From Stratiolaelaps scimitus (taxonomy: Eukaryota > Arthropoda > Arachnida > Mesostigmata > Laelapidae), in contig JABWDB010000007.1 of the NCBI GenBank assembly GCA_019614645.1, positions 5,531,501-5,595,500 on the forward strand: DNA of 64,000 nucleotides. Direction: 5' to 3'. How positions within the stretch are numbered: the stretch's first letter is position 1; every line of letters begins with the position of its first letter. The position numbers were made by a program, and so were the translations under genes. This document shows positions 12,348 to 25,500 of the stretch, in pieces. The notes under the pieces are model-generated. The model was given only the letters and a program-made list of their open reading frames with translations. It was not told the DNA's origin and made no database searches.

Positions 12348-14124
12348 GTAAACAGTTTTCAATTTACATCAAAATGTGCACATCCTGCTTAGCTGCGACG
12401 TAACAACAAATTATTTGTAATTTCGTGCTCTTAAACATAGGAGGACCCCTCACCTGCATTATAATGAGAGAACACAATGCTGATAGATGTGTATCATAAG
12501 AGATATTCTAGTATAAGCGTACGACATACGTTTCAACACTTGCAGATTGTGTTGGCGTTCATAACATACATATTCACCAAGCCAAGATAGACGTAACATG
12601 GATATTTCTCATTGGGTGTATCCATTCATAGAAAGGGCGAATACGACGTTTCGGTAACTAAATCAACAGTCTATACAGTGGTCGCCTCGGCAAATTCGCC
12701 TGAGCTCCGAAAAATACCCTAGAAGATCATTAAACCTACTCGTGGGGAGTTTAACGTGACCGACAAGTTTGCAAGCGAGTTGACGAATTTCCTGCAGGGC
12801 GAAGTGTTCCAATATATCGGAATCTTTTTCGTAAAGTAGGGCCCGGCGTGACAACACCGCCAGCAGTATTTTTGCTTTGCGAACAAATACTCCCTCCTCC
12901 TGCGTGTCGCCATAACCAACAACCCCTCGCCGTTGCGTAGTCGAGTTGGTGAACGACTTGGCGTAAAGCTAAAAACTGTTTTTTTTTTATTTCCCGAAAG
13001 AAGGCGAAAATGCCTACGAGGAATTCGCGTAAGCTCAGTCACGTCGATGTATAGACAAAATGAATCACGTTGTCCCAGTGGTGTTTTCTCTAATCGAATA
13101 TCCCGCGCAGAGGATGAGCGGCCCGCCAAGATATGAAAAGCGGCTGGCTCCGGCCCTGCGCTCGCTGTCGTACGCCCATACAATTAGAAAGTCTAACTGT
13201 TTAGCCAGGAATCGTGTACGCGTTATCTGTCTCTTATCTCTGAACTCATTTCTGCTTTAAGTGACAGTTTGCGTCCATTGGGAGGGATGCTAATTTAGGG
13301 CGTCGTAACAAATTGCCACTACTGCCACTAACTTCTACAATTACTATTTTTTTTAAGAGGGATAACTTTTAAGTGCCCTATGAACCCTCCTCGTCTGGCC
13401 TCACTCTTTCGAGTTTGCCTAGAAGTGTACGACTCGCGTTCACTAAACATCAGTCGTCTGCCTCCCGTTCCCATTTCCGCTGGAGCTGTTTGCACTACAA
13501 TTACCACGATCACTGTTACTATCGTGTGCAAAACTAAACGAGGCAAAAAATCTATAGGTAAAAAAATCCCTTCGCTACTGTGAAGGAAAAGACAGAAAAA
13601 TATATTTGTACTAATACATGTTGAAAACATGATAGGGTAAGGTATAGGCGCTATTCCTTTGTTTGCCTCGGAAAGATCGCCACCGCACTATACACACAAA
13701 TGTATCACAAGGGATGCGCGAAGATATATTGTCACCATAGATATCAATCACACTCGAGTGTAATTCACATCCGTCACTATGAACGAAACCATAAAGATTG
13801 AGTCATCGGTTATATGGGGTGTTTGCGTCACAAATCGTTCCTATATAAACGATTACTCTTTCTAATAGAATTATTAGCTGCTAAACTTTTTCGGGCGAAC
13901 TGTCAGCCAACATTTAACGTCCACGGTACCACGGTACTAATAAATTTTTCAGCTCGGAAAATTTATTAGCTTCTACTACTATATCGTTGTATCGAAATGT
14001 CATATCAGGCTCGATGACGGATTTGGCTTCAACGTTTCAAGGTTTTCGTTTCTGACAGATCGAAACGCCGCCGAAGCTATTGTAGTCGATGCGATTTACC
14101 ATATGGCTCGATCTGCTATTTCAG
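12348..14124 (+). other. Second receptor intron in the window
   Basis: GTAAAC donor at 12348; acceptor TGCTATTTCAG ends at 14124. Moderately AT-rich with short overlapping open frames on both strands around 12.7-13.6 kb. None has a convincing exon structure or recognisable product. Confidence 0.8.
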
Positions 14125-14366
14125 ATATATGAAGAACCGACCCACCGTATTTGTGAGCACGTACGAAGAGGGCGTCGAGAAGGTTCTCCAAGGCAACTAT
14201 GCATTCCTCATGGAGTCCACGATGTTGGACTACAAGGTACAGCGCGACTGTAACCTGACAGCCGTCGGTGGCCTACTCGACAATAAAGGCTACGGTATTG
14301 GCACCCCTATAGGGTCGCCGTGGAGAGACAAACTCTCACTGGCCATTCTTGACCTACAGGAGAAAG
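14125..14366 (+). CDS. Kainate-type glutamate receptor, S2 ligand-binding lobe
   Basis: The first base completes the Arg codon split at 12347, followed by 80 codons and one base before a GTGAGT donor at 14367. It encodes the body of S2: STYEEGVEKVL, then YAFLMEST, whose Glu is the residue that binds the amino group of glutamate in this family. It continues through RDCNLTAVGGLL and KGYGIGTPIGSPWRDKLSL to LDLQEKG. The Cys of RDCNLT is one partner of the conserved S2 disulphide; the other would lie in the missing next exon. That exon should bring the KWW-type motif, M4 and the C-tail, and I could not find it downstream. All visible ligand residues are present, so this looks like a working gene. 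Confidence 0.95.
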
Positions 14367-17300
14367 GTGAGTATATTGTTCAGGGCAGCTTTCCCTTCTA
14401 TATACATATAATAATAGTAACTCTAAAGAAGATCAATAAGGACAATACACATCTACGCTTTTGGCTTTCGTCTTCGTCGCCACGAGGTCGAAGCGACGGA
14501 TTTGGCTCAGCAGTTCTTAGTGAACGTGACTGCCTCATGTTCATCTATCTACAAGGAGGTTAGCGGTTAGCCTAAATGCATACATGTGAGATTGGATCAA
14601 TGAGAATACAGCCAGCGTGTAGGCGACCTTAATATCACCTGTTAACACTGGACCGTGGGTCAGATAGCACTACACGTCTGCATCCAAATTTACCTTTGCG
14701 ATTTCTCAGCCATAGTCGTTTATGTTTATTATCTTTCTCACCATTGGCTAAGCTAAGCCAGGTGACCACCTCGAAGACGAAATGTTTCGTTACCATTTTC
14801 TGTTGGCTTGAGGTCGTGCAGCTTCCTACCGCCAAGTATGTACGAATGTGCACGTACAGATGTCTTCCACGCCCGTATTGTATGTATAAGATATTCCGCT
14901 ATCGAGATCAAGCAATACGAGTAAGTGCGAAATGTTAGACAAAGCGATCGCGCAACAGCCCCCTCTACAATGCGGTAACGACAACGAACAGCAGCAGCAG
15001 CAGCAGCAACAACAACAAGAACAACAAAAGACGAGATGATATCGACAACAACAACAAACACAACAGCAGCATAGAGAGACATCGATAGGGGGCAGGCGCT
15101 GAAGAGGCACGCGGGGGGCGGGGGGGCATTTGATTTACGGCTTCTTTTGTCGCTGCTACTGCGGTGGCGCGTCTCCTCTCGCAGCCGATGCCGCCACCGG
15201 GAACAGCAGGCGTCAAGAGAAAGGCGGTGCCGGCGGTGGCGACGGCCACGCTTGCTCGATGAACTGAACGAAGTGATCGCACGACAACAGATGTACATAG
15301 ATTGAATGAGGAAGTGGCAAGGGGGCGCCACCGGTAGAGCCTCGTCGGAGTAACAGGAGCGCCAATGGTGAGAGATCATCGCGTGCGCATAAACACAACG
15401 GAGGCGGCGCTGTCGCCTGCGAAGGCAATGCGGGAAAGAGCTCGGAGCCAGCGCTATGCAATGGAAGGCGATGACGAAAGCATCGGTGAGACCTCTGGCA
15501 TCGATGACTGCTGGATGATCTCAATTGTGAAGGCGCCCCAGATGCTCCACCATCCCCCCCGTGCTCCGTTATCCGGTGTCGCTTGTTGAATCGAGAGGTT
15601 ACTTGTGGTCGTCTGATGAAGCTCGCTCGGTCGCTCGCGTGCCTTAGCGCGGTGTCAACCGCTGCTATGATTCGGATGGGTTGCGCGGCTAGGGGAGCTG
15701 TTATGTGGGACAGTCAGATTCGATGTGGCGGCAGCGTTCGGCAACGTTCCATCGGGAAGGGTACGCAATATGCGTTGAGACGTTTTGAGGAAGAGTCTTT
15801 TCATATTTGAAACTAAGCGAACAGTTGACAGATATTGCGTCGTTCGCTGAGGGGTATAGTCATAGCGTTTTATAGTCGTTTAAGGCCGTTACTATCGGAT
15901 GGTATGGGCGCGTGCGATGATGTTGTCTTATTACGGACGTAATAACGGTAACTAAACTCAGCGTACCACACACACAAACACACACAAGTGTGTGTGTGTG
16001 GTACGCTGAGTAAATCGTTCGATATGATTATACGATAATGACCATGTTAATAACCATGTAAACCGGAGACATAGCTCCTGGATGCGATGGCTTACGCCGC
16101 AGTCTACAACATGGTGAAACGAAAACTTGTTATTTGATTACTTTGCTGGATAATAACTTTGTAAAGATGCGGGGGGTAGTAAAATATATCAGAATATTTA
16201 CACATTGCCCTGCATCGCTTGTAATGGAGAGAGTTTTCGAGGTATTTGAAAGTGTGAATTTCTCTTTATTTATATGCTAGAACTCAATTGGCTGGTTCGT
16301 GTCAACAGCTGGTGCGGGAACCAGTGCTACTGCGTCAGGCAGTGCCCTACTGAACAACAGCAGTTCATCGAGCTTGTACACACACTGCATGTTACGTAGA
16401 TAAGCGAAAATCCCCGGCATTAATATACTAGTAATCTTTCGTTAACGATATCTCGTTCTTATCGTGGAATGGGAAACCTTCTTATCACCTCTCTCCACGA
16501 TCCCTTCTAAATAGTGGTGTCGCCCTGTTCAAATGACGCGCCTAAGAAGAACGCGAATGCGCCACGCGATTTCGGAGCTTGCTCTATGAGCGTCGTCGTC
16601 GTCGTCAAATCGGCAGATATCGTTTATCTCTATTGTTGACCGGTGAGCCTTCCATCGGCGGCCGGAGCTGGTCGTTGTGTTGATCCAAGCCAACGCGCTC
16701 GTTCTCTAATACATGAAACATCTCTGAAAGTCCAGATCCTGCAGATGCATTTTAGTGGCCGCCGTTGGCCGTTGGCGACCTGCCACCGGCGGCGGTGCAA
16801 ACGACTCGGGTTTTCGGAGCAGTTCCGGCCGAGAGTGGCCACCGAGGGAAATAACGCAAATCGAAGGTGGGGGCAACTCAAGTGGAAAGCTTCTCCAGCA
16901 AGTGTGACGTACTCGCCGCACTCAGCTCGGTGCGCGATGGGCAGGAATATCGCCCTCTGGCGGCTTCGTTGCCTCGACCCGACCACGTCCCCCATGTGGG
17001 GCAAAACCCGTATTGAAAATCGAAAGGTCGTTCCTTCGTCGGTCTGCCGTGTCGTCTCGGTTAAAAAAGAGAGTTCGCATTTCCTGTCTGGCGCGAGTCA
17101 GGAAGACCCCGTCCTAACCCAATTGATCGGGTCGTTCTCCTTTTGTCGTGTCACGGCTCGGTCGCCGTCGCCGCTGCTGCCGCTGCTGTTTCTACTATAA
17201 TAGAAAGTTGAGTTCTGTCGCCCTTCCTCTCTCAGGGTGGCAATAAACTGTCAGTATCCACCTTCAACATTGACTGTAGTGGGGCGCGTCTAAGGTCGTG

Positions 17301-19098
17301 CTTCGTTATGCTGCTTCGGCTGCTGCTGCTGCTGACTAAATCCACCCTGACATGTAGACAATAGGCAATGAATAGCCTAGGCATTGTATATTCAGTGTTA
17401 TTTGTTCTTCCGAGATAGGGAGGGAGAGAGGGAGAGAGAAATCATAGTTCTATCCGAGTGAAGGGATCATTTTGAAGCATTTTGGTTCTGAGAATGCAGA
17501 ACTTTCCATGTGCGCAGGATGGGCAAGGAAAAGTGAAAATGTAGAGGTGTGGCCTGGGTGGCTAGTCCAGACCTCTATGGGTTTATTATAGTGTCATGAT
17601 CTCCAGAAATCGCGGCTTGTTAATTCACAGTTAACATTGCCCTGCCGTCACATAGATCTGTGGGAGAAAGCCCAGGTTTGTCCAGCATGGCCGAACGTCT
17701 GGACAAAGCTAAAAATAGACGAGCACATTGAAAAATCAAGCACAGCACTTCGCAAACGATATAGGCACTCATATATACCTTATTTATTGGTGTTGTTCAT
17801 CATTGTATTAGTTCTATATTTACTCCTCCCATTATATGTGTATATATATATATTCATCATTATTTTCTTAAAGGGTAGTCAGCCTACATACGTTTACATA
17901 CTGATAAACTGTGTAAATAAATCACTTTATTGCTATCACTTTATCACACATTGTCTTCTTGGTGCTGCCAGACGCTCTTCCACCATTACGGAGTAGAGCC
18001 GCCGGCGGAATCACCACGTGTTTCACCGTAACAGATAAGGATGATCCAATTCGAGCAGATGTATTGCTGTTCGGTCACATGTATATTTGTGTATCGTTAC
18101 GGTCCTTGCAAACCCGCCCCCCCTTTCGAGCGGGTTGCAAACACTCGAGATTCATGACCACGTACACACGACTGTTTCACCCCAAGCGGACACTGCTCCT
18201 CTCGGTGCCAGCCGAAGCCACTTAGGCAGAGTAAACAACGCCGAGCTAACGCGAACCCTCAGGTAGTGTCACTAAGGCGAGAGCTGTTCGGTTCAGGGTC
18301 AGGGCGAAGAGGTTGTCGGCATAGTCGATGCGGGCTTACCACAACGAATCTATAATAATTAACCGGACATATGATAATATATGCATATACGCCGTGAAAT
18401 ATCCGTTGCCTCTTCCCACGCGGCTGACTTCGAATAGATTCTCTTGACACTTTAAAGCAGTTAGTTAGCAGATCTATCCCCCGCAATTCGTGGTAGTGAG
18501 GTCAACGAGGGTGATTGCGTAACGACAAAAACACCTCGCGTGAACCCCACGTGTGTGAGCTCTATACAATTTCCCAAGTTGACTTCAACTAAATAAAGAA
18601 TTGAATGTAGCATAGTGAGAAATTGCACGAAGTATTGAACTGACGTTCGACCAGTCTCACTGCTGTATATCTCCATCGAGTGGATCAAAAGTAGATTTGC
18701 AGTTAGCAATGAACGGGCTCTACTTGAACGAAACGTCGGGCGATTGTGTATTTGACAAAACTCCTTGGGCCGATAGAATAATTAATTCATAATATACTGG
18801 TACTGTTTTGAGTGTAATTTTTCTTTTATATTAGTGACCGCAAATCTACCTTTACCCACATTGTATATACGCGTTCTTGTGTATTATTGCTGATCTTAGC
18901 GTTGAGCCGATATTCCTCATTTGCCTTCACATGCTCGGTCATGTTCGCGGCTAAACTAAGCAGGAATAACCGTTAGTGAGGAATAATCAAGTTCATGGTG
19001 TGTGATGATAGTGTACAAGGTGCTCGCGGCTGTTCGAAGCTCGTGGCAGGCTAGCTGCAGTGACCCGAAATATGGTTATCATTGCGGTTACGAACTGG
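14367..19098. other. Intron or intergenic stretch with GC-rich block
   Basis: Downstream of the last recognised receptor exon. It contains a CAG/CAA-rich segment (about 14985-15075), a G-rich run (15110-15126), a GC-rich block to about 15.7 kb and a perfect inverted repeat (15956-16011), then mostly AT-rich sequence. Frames in the CAG-rich part are composition artefacts. No receptor M4 exon was recognised here. Confidence 0.6.
15956..16011. repeat. Perfect 20-bp inverted repeat with CA/GT arms
   Basis: The left arm 15956-15975 begins ACTCAGCGTACC and runs into a CA tract. The right arm 15992-16011 is its exact reverse complement and ends GGTACGCTGAGT. The 16-bp spacer is CA-rich. The 12 unique outer bases pair perfectly, so the match is not only due to the dinucleotide repeat. 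No coding sequence is inside; it may be a small hairpin-type insertion. Confidence 0.85.
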
Positions 19099-19503
19099 CT
19101 ATGAGTTGGCTCGAATCTGTCGAGGTGTAGTCTTCGGCGAAGGGGCTACCTCAGCGAACGTCTGGTGGCGATCCTCAGGCAGATGCTCGAGCAGGATCGA
19201 GATGACATCTTCGCCCATGATCTCTTGACCGACACTGCCGTTGCTCCCGTTTGAGCTGCTCGTCGAGCCGCGGGAAGACCCTCCAATGCTTCCTCCACCG
19301 TGACTATGGGTATGACTATTATTGTTGCCATCAGTATGATCAAGCGAATTATTCGAGCTGGAATTGTGCTCGGACATTGATAGCCCCAGCAGAGTTTTAG
19401 TGTAGCCACACTCCTTAAGCAGTTTGTACGCGCGGTACAGGGCATAGTGGTCACTTTCGGCCTTGCGGACGATACGCCGTACGAGGTTCATATCCTGGAT
19501 CGT
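19099..19503 (-). CDS. Unrecognised - strand gene, terminal coding exon
   Basis: The acceptor GATCATTACAG precedes the exon on the - strand; the exon gives 134 codons and a stop. It opens with a helical segment (TIQDMNLVRRIVRKAESDHY, then ALYRAYKLLKECGYTKTLLG) and continues into a low-complexity linker rich in Ser, Asn, His and Gly. It closes with an acidic amphipathic piece (GEDVISILLEHLPEDRHQTF) and a basic Pro/Thr tail. The alternation suggests an alpha-helical scaffold with a disordered insert. Phase 0 matches the exon at 20291-20428. I do not recognise the family. The sequence order of the tail argues for genuine coding. Confidence 0.65.
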   Translation of the reverse strand, partial: TIQDMNLVRRIVRKAESDHYALYRAYKLLKECGYTKTLLGLSMSEHNSSSNNSLDHTDGNNNSHTHSHGGGSIGGSSRGSTSSSNGSNGSVGQEIMGEDVISILLEHLPEDRHQTFAEVAPSPKTTPRQIRANS

Positions 19504-20290
19504 CTGTAATGATCGCAAACAAGTAAAAAAGAAAAGTAAGAAAAGTACAAAACCACATGAGTCTATCGTATGTAGCCGGATAGAATCGCGGTACGACCGT
19601 GTTAGAAAGTAGATTACGCATTGTCCTGTCCGTGTTGGCATGTGTCCTCGTTCCTCACGTTCGCCTCACACGAATACTGCCACTCGAGCAGGCTGCGGCC
19701 ACTGTTGCTGCGACCAATGCAACTGCTATACACGGGGGGTCCCTCCCTATCTGCCCCACCGGTACAAAGAAGGAATCAGACTCGATGTAGGCGAACTAGG
19801 CCTTACCACCACTGGTGTTTGCCTCTCTCAGGATGCTCCTTTAAGCATCAATGCGGAGGCCAGGCAAGCAGGTCCCCATTACGAAGACCACCAAGACGTC
19901 CTGCCTTGCTCGATTCGACTTGTGCTCCAAGTCACGTTCAGCTCGTCTTAGATGTCTTGCTTTCTCTCCCAGCTGAGGTTCAACGGCCATCAGCCTAAAT
20001 ATGGATGGACCGTGAACCAGCCGGTCAGCCAACCGTCGCGCAGTGTAGCAGGGTGCGTATTTCAACCATTTGCTCTTTTGCACTCTCTCAATGTTTAGCT
20101 AACGCGTATGCAGTAAGGTATATATATATATATACATATATATACATGCTTCTGCCTTCATTGGTGAGAATTGTATCACACGTTCATAGCTTGGCGAAGG
20201 AATAAAGACAGCGTTTGGCTTGTCGCTTACACAATACATAGATATAATAGTAAATTGAATTCTTATTAGAGACGCTGATGTTTTGTATAC

Positions 20291-20428
20291 CCGTATTTTG
20301 TATCCTTCGATGATTCGACGCAATACTACGGGGTCGTCCGGACTCTCCTGCAACAGGCGGCGGCACCATTGCAGTGAGTCTTGGGAGCACTCCTCCGATG
20401 ATAGCTCAATTCTACCCGACTCCTCATC
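20291..20428 (-). CDS. Unrecognised - strand gene, internal exon
   Basis: Exactly 46 codons between the acceptor TGTACTGCAG and the donor GTATAC on the - strand, phase 0 at both ends. It joins the terminal exon at 19503 without a shift. The product is acidic then amphipathic (DEESGRIELSSEECSQ, SLQWCRRLLQESPDDP, VVLRRIIEGYKIR). The spacing of hydrophobic residues suggests two antiparallel helices, as in HEAT, ARM or TPR-like solenoids, but no family signature is evident. The preceding phase-0 exon was not identified with confidence. Confidence 0.65.
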
Positions 20429-22107
20429 CTGCAGTACATGAAAACAGAGCGTGGTTTCACCAGGTTATTAATATAGTAAACTATTATTTTTGTGCGTGCA
20501 CCTACTACTGCTATAAGTGGTCTATCTGTGTGTACTATTTATAATTCTCTTTTAACTAGTCCACTTGCAATAGCAGGAGGTAAAATAGAGACCCTGCACG
20601 CCTTAGACGCTGTTATTGTATGGGCGACAAATCGATCTTGTCCGTAAATTATAGCGTAGTTTCGTCATGGTCAAACTCCTGCGTGTCTGTGTGTTTTTGT
20701 GTATCCTGCAGCCTGCATAAAACATCATTGCAAAGTATAGGACTGATAGATGATTAGCTCTCAGGGAAGAACCAGCGTAACTGCTGGCAGGACCAGGAAA
20801 TCTGGGGACGGAGGCAGTTGGTCGTGGAAACTCAGAGGTGACGTTTCAGGGTGAGAGAGAGAGAGAGATACCACTGAACGATTCAGTGCACTGTACCTAA
20901 GCACGTGAATGAAGTTGGGATCCTTGGACGACGAAGCAAGCAAGCAGGAGGGCCCGTTCGTATAAAAGAGCTGGCTGCGCCAGCAGGAAGAGGTGGCACG
21001 CTCCGCTCTGCTCGCCGAGCAGTTGACTAGTGGAGAGAACTAGTCCTACGCAGAATGCAGGGATTAGCCCAAAGTAGATGTGGGAGAGTCTTTACTTCGA
21101 GGACTGGCCCTAGGAGGTTGTCGGTGCGGCGCTGCTCAGTAGGGAGCTGTCTGAATTTTATATTAGGCACATGACTTAGATTCGAATTCAAAGTCTCCCT
21201 TGGCTCTAGCCCCGGCCTAACCCTTCGGTACAAGGAGCTAGCGAAGGTTGGAACCTGGGTAGCCGCCAGCAGCCGCAGATGGACGTCCTGCCGCTACGGC
21301 CGCGGCCACCATTACTGCTGTCTCCATCCCAGTGCCGCTATCAGACGACTCCTACTGCTCTCTATGAATGTTTCCATTTCGGGCTTCATAATATAGACCT
21401 CTCTTTTTCGAGCCTCTGACCTTAATTCGCCAAAAACGACATAAATATATATATATATATATAACACCCCATCGGATCATTCTCTGTCTGGTTCGCCTAT
21501 TATCATTTGATTGCGGTTTCGCAATACTCACACATCAGCATATCGAATCAGATACTTGATAAGCGAGCGTGCAAGAATGAGAAACACGATCATGAACTAT
21601 CGTGCCACAAGTAAATAAAACACTGGGAAACTGCGCATAACTGATCGAAAAGTGTATTGCAACCCTGTTTATTGCTACAATGAGCTCGTTGCAGTTCTGC
21701 AATTACCTGATTTCAGTGAACAAAATAACGTCCCAAAAAATCATCTATTTCTTTGCTGACATCGTTCCGTTGGACAGTGGTTTTTTACATTTTTGTATTT
21801 GTATATTTTTGTGTAGTAGTGTATTTGTATATTTTTTCTGATTTTTCCCAGACAGGTCATTATTACCGTAATGTTTTTTTTTCGACAAGCGAGGGTTACA
21901 GACGAAAGACGATCTAAATCGTCAGGGCGATTTTCGAGATCGTCGGTACATATCGTCTTCATATCGACTTTCCATGCTTAAGAATATAGTATCTATAAAT
22001 CTATATACACGTATGTTTTGGAAACGTTATATCGTTACGAGCAACTGATTAGATGATCGCACTTCATATTGTCCACTATCACATATAGGCATAGGTAACT
22101 AAACATT
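20429..22107. other. Intronic stretch with TA array
   Basis: Contains a GA run near 20854-20869 and a TA array near 21446-21465. A hydrophobic - strand open segment around 21533-21596 ends at a GTGAGT on that strand; its acceptor is poor and I do not call it an exon. Nothing else is supported. Confidence 0.5.
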
Positions 22108-22560
22108 GGGATGTCCCAAGGAACAATATTAGAACCCTTGATATTGTCACACGAATTCCCTCAAATGCAACCCCCCACCTACAGTATCAGTGAAGGTCTA
22201 CGCGGATGACATTAAAATAAACGGTCCCGCCGACACTACTCAGCAACGATTGACTCTTCAAGAGGCATCAAAAGATTTTCAAGAGTGGCTAGATAGGCTA
22301 CACCTGACGTTATCGGTCTTGAAATGTGCGGCCTAAATACACTTCGGATTAGCAAATGGCAATGAAAGTATTCTATCGGTAGAACAGAACTCATATCACA
22401 AATCGCTTCCGGAGCTTTTCGAAATGTCAATCTACATATACATATTGACACAAACGCAGAGAGGTCGCAACGCATTTCCAGGCTGCAGTTTTGAAAATCT
22501 CTAAAGGCCATAAAAGGTGTATGATATTTTTGGCTGAAGGTCGAACGTAAGCAAAAAAAG
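22108..22560 (+). pseudogene. Decayed non-LTR reverse transcriptase fragment
   Basis: The RT core can be read despite damage. GMSQGTILEP begins at 22108 (family form G-x-PQG-S-x-LGP). After a shift and small deletion come VKVYADDIKI (the catalytic YADD at about 22199-22210) and EWLDRLHLTLSVLKCA, a stop, then IHFGLANGNES, matching the usual helix plus K-C-x-x-x-x-F segment after YADD. The residues between PQG and YADD are mostly missing, and more stops and frame changes follow. It represents an old insertion of the CR1/Jockey-like group, different from and far more decayed than the element at 43.9-47.0 kb. It cannot encode an active enzyme. Confidence 0.75.
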
Positions 22561-25500
22561 TCGAAAATCTTCATAGCATATAGGTTCTCGACGTTTATGT
22601 CATGACTTTGTCATGGATGAGCTTACATCTGGGTTTATCGTTTCTAACACTGTAGATCGTTGTACTAATGTGTCTCCAAGGTTTGATACTGTTGCTGCTG
22701 CTCGTAGATATGTTTCTGGCGATACGCTAACCGCTATAACCCTATCCCTTCAATAAACTCCTCAACTCTGCTGCTATTTCGTTCTTCCACCCTTCCTCCT
22801 GATATTCCCGATCGACACCGCCTACTGTTTTCAGACGGGGACACTGAAGCTGCCACAAGGCACAACCTAAAACCAGAGCAAGAAATACCTATCTACTAGC
22901 AGGGGATGGGCTACGAGACAAATAGGAACGAAGGATCATCTGGTGTTGGCTGCCGTCGATCCATCGATGTCTCCTCATCGCATGGGCGACCACTCACCAG
23001 TGTTCACTTTCGCTATCGGCGGTACTGGCTCACACTGTGCCGTTGTCTTGCGCCCGTCAGGCTATGCCAACGTCATGGGTTCTCAAAGCTTACCCACGAT
23101 CCTTCCCGTCTCTCCGACGCCGGTCTCGCTTACTATCGCTCCGTTTACGGTGGCTCACGAGCGGTTTGACCCAGGCCCCTGGCGCGATATCTGGCTTCGT
23201 GGCCGGTGGCGCAGTGCCGCTCAGCTGGGAACCTTTCAGCAAATTAATGACTAGAACTAAAAACGCCAACCCCCCCAGTCACAACCCGCCAGCTTCCTCC
23301 GTTGCTCCTTCCTAACTCCTCCACGATCTCAGTCTCCTTCGAGCTCACTCCTCGAGCCCATACCTCATTCCGTCCTTCCACACATCGCTTCCACCTATAT
23401 GCTCTCATCATCCGAGTCATTCTTGTAAATCGTCTTCCGTTCCGTTGGCACTGTCGCTGTCGACGCCCCCGGTGTTGTCCGTGACGGATCCACGGCGGAC
23501 GAGACAGGCCACGCTTCGGCGTTGGCCGCCGTTGTCCTCGTCGTCGCCTTTGCCACCTCGTTCTCTATGAGAGGACCTCGGCAGAAAGATCTCTTCAGTT
23601 TTGGCTCTCCTCCTTTGGTCTCTCTCTCTCTCTAGTCATCTGCAGTAGTCTGCCACTACGTTCGTCTCCCACTATCCCCATACCCTTCATACGCCCACAC
23701 ACGCACACTGTGGGCCTGTCTCCTCCTCTGTTCGACACACCTCGACGTAGCAAACGGGCTCTGCAAGTGGGATATTCAGGGGTTGAGTACGCTGGCTGCT
23801 GGGGCTGCCAGCAAAACGGGGACAACCCCTACCGGTGTCCCACAGCTTTCGCTCCGGGAGCCTGCGTTTCCTTCTGGGAGACCCGAGTGGGGCTCTATCC
23901 GCTATAGCGTCGCGCCCCTCATCGCGTACGTGTCATCCATCACAACGCAGGGACGCGGCGTATTCAGTGGACCACCACGGCCGCCATCGCCACCAGCAGC
24001 AGTAGCCGCAGCAGCACTGCTGCTACAACGACCGCCGCCACCGGCTATGCCTTTGCCAGAAGCGGCCGTGGCCGACGCCTGTTCGCCCTACTTCGTCACC
24101 CAGCGCGGCTTCAACCCCCTCCATCGTTTTCCTTTTCTCTTTCTCTCTCTCTCTCTATCTCTAACACTCTCGTCTTTGCGCCGTTGGGACGATGAGAGTC
24201 ACAGGGAGACAGATCCAGCCAGCCTCCCAGCCCGGCAGCAACCGAACGAGCTACAAACGGGACGAACGCCTTTCTGTCTGCTGGCTTCTGTACGGCCTGA
24301 ACAAGCGGCTATGAGGTGCTAGTGACGAAGCAAATATGAGCAGAGCGGATGCCGGCTGCCGAGGAGAGTGGCTGGTGAGGCGATGGGGCGGCACTCACGG
24401 ATTACCCCAGATTTAAACTTTTCCAAAGCCAGCAGCAACTGCAATAGCAGCAGCTAGACAGAGGCCCCAACGAACCCGAAGCCCGTTTGCCCGAAGCTGT
24501 CGAGGAGGTTTGGTTTGCTGGTGGTTTGTTGGCTGGCTGATTGGGTCTCGGGTTGGCCTCAAATAGTCGTCTGTGGCGATGGCGTCGGGTATTCAACGTG
24601 CGCCTACAGAGGTTCTGCCGAGGGAACGGCACTCCGTTAGTCGGTCGGGACACACGCAATTGTGGTTGAGTTAATTCTCAATAGTATAAAGGAACGGGTA
24701 CGTACAGGTATATGTATATGTGTGTATAGATCTTGGAAACAAAACACGCGTAGCCATATATTGGCCTATCTACACATTGTAGCTTGTTAACACCATGCTC
24801 TGGACTGAACACAGAAACTGCTTGGAGAGGCGGCTAATTTCGAATGCATTAGTCATCTATTTTTGTAATAGTTAGAGACCCTTTTACGGATCTACAGACG
24901 CTACAGGATAGATGTGTATCGTTCTAAACTTTACCAGCCAGGTCTGATGCTATATTACGAGAAGCTTACGAGTCACAACCCATGTCCGAACGAGCAAAGC
25001 CGCATTGTATGACATTGCCGTCGATATTATTGTTATCAACGGCAATTTTTGACGCGTTATTTTCATCACGTATACACTCACACTAAGGCGCAAAAGCTAG
25101 TGCACAGTTTGGCCGCTTGCGCGAACGCGCGGACCTTCATATATAGGGTAGCACCACCACCATGTTGAGGCAGGTGTCTCATATCTTCTCATCTTATTAG
25201 CTGTCACAAAACATGTTAGGTTTGTCTATTTCGAGGTACGATACAAACACAGTAGACAGTGTAGGTTTCTGATGCAGTCTGATGACGTCCGTGTATTTCG
25301 GTGTCCAGAGGCAACGCTCTGAGCAAGGTAGGTTGGTGCTATAGCAATGAAAAGAACCGCGTTTCTGAGACGCTCATTAACTGAGAAACGTTACGAGGAT
25401 ATTGGTCGATGCAGATATCTTGAATCTCGAGAGATGGGATCAGGGACCATTTCTCCCTATCATGTAAAGGTAAAGCCTTATTGATATATATATATATATT

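Noticed and set aside
14753..15524. Long - strand frames, Cys/Ala/Ser runs
   Set aside because: They are produced by CAG/CAA and GC-rich repeats, where stops are rare in every frame.
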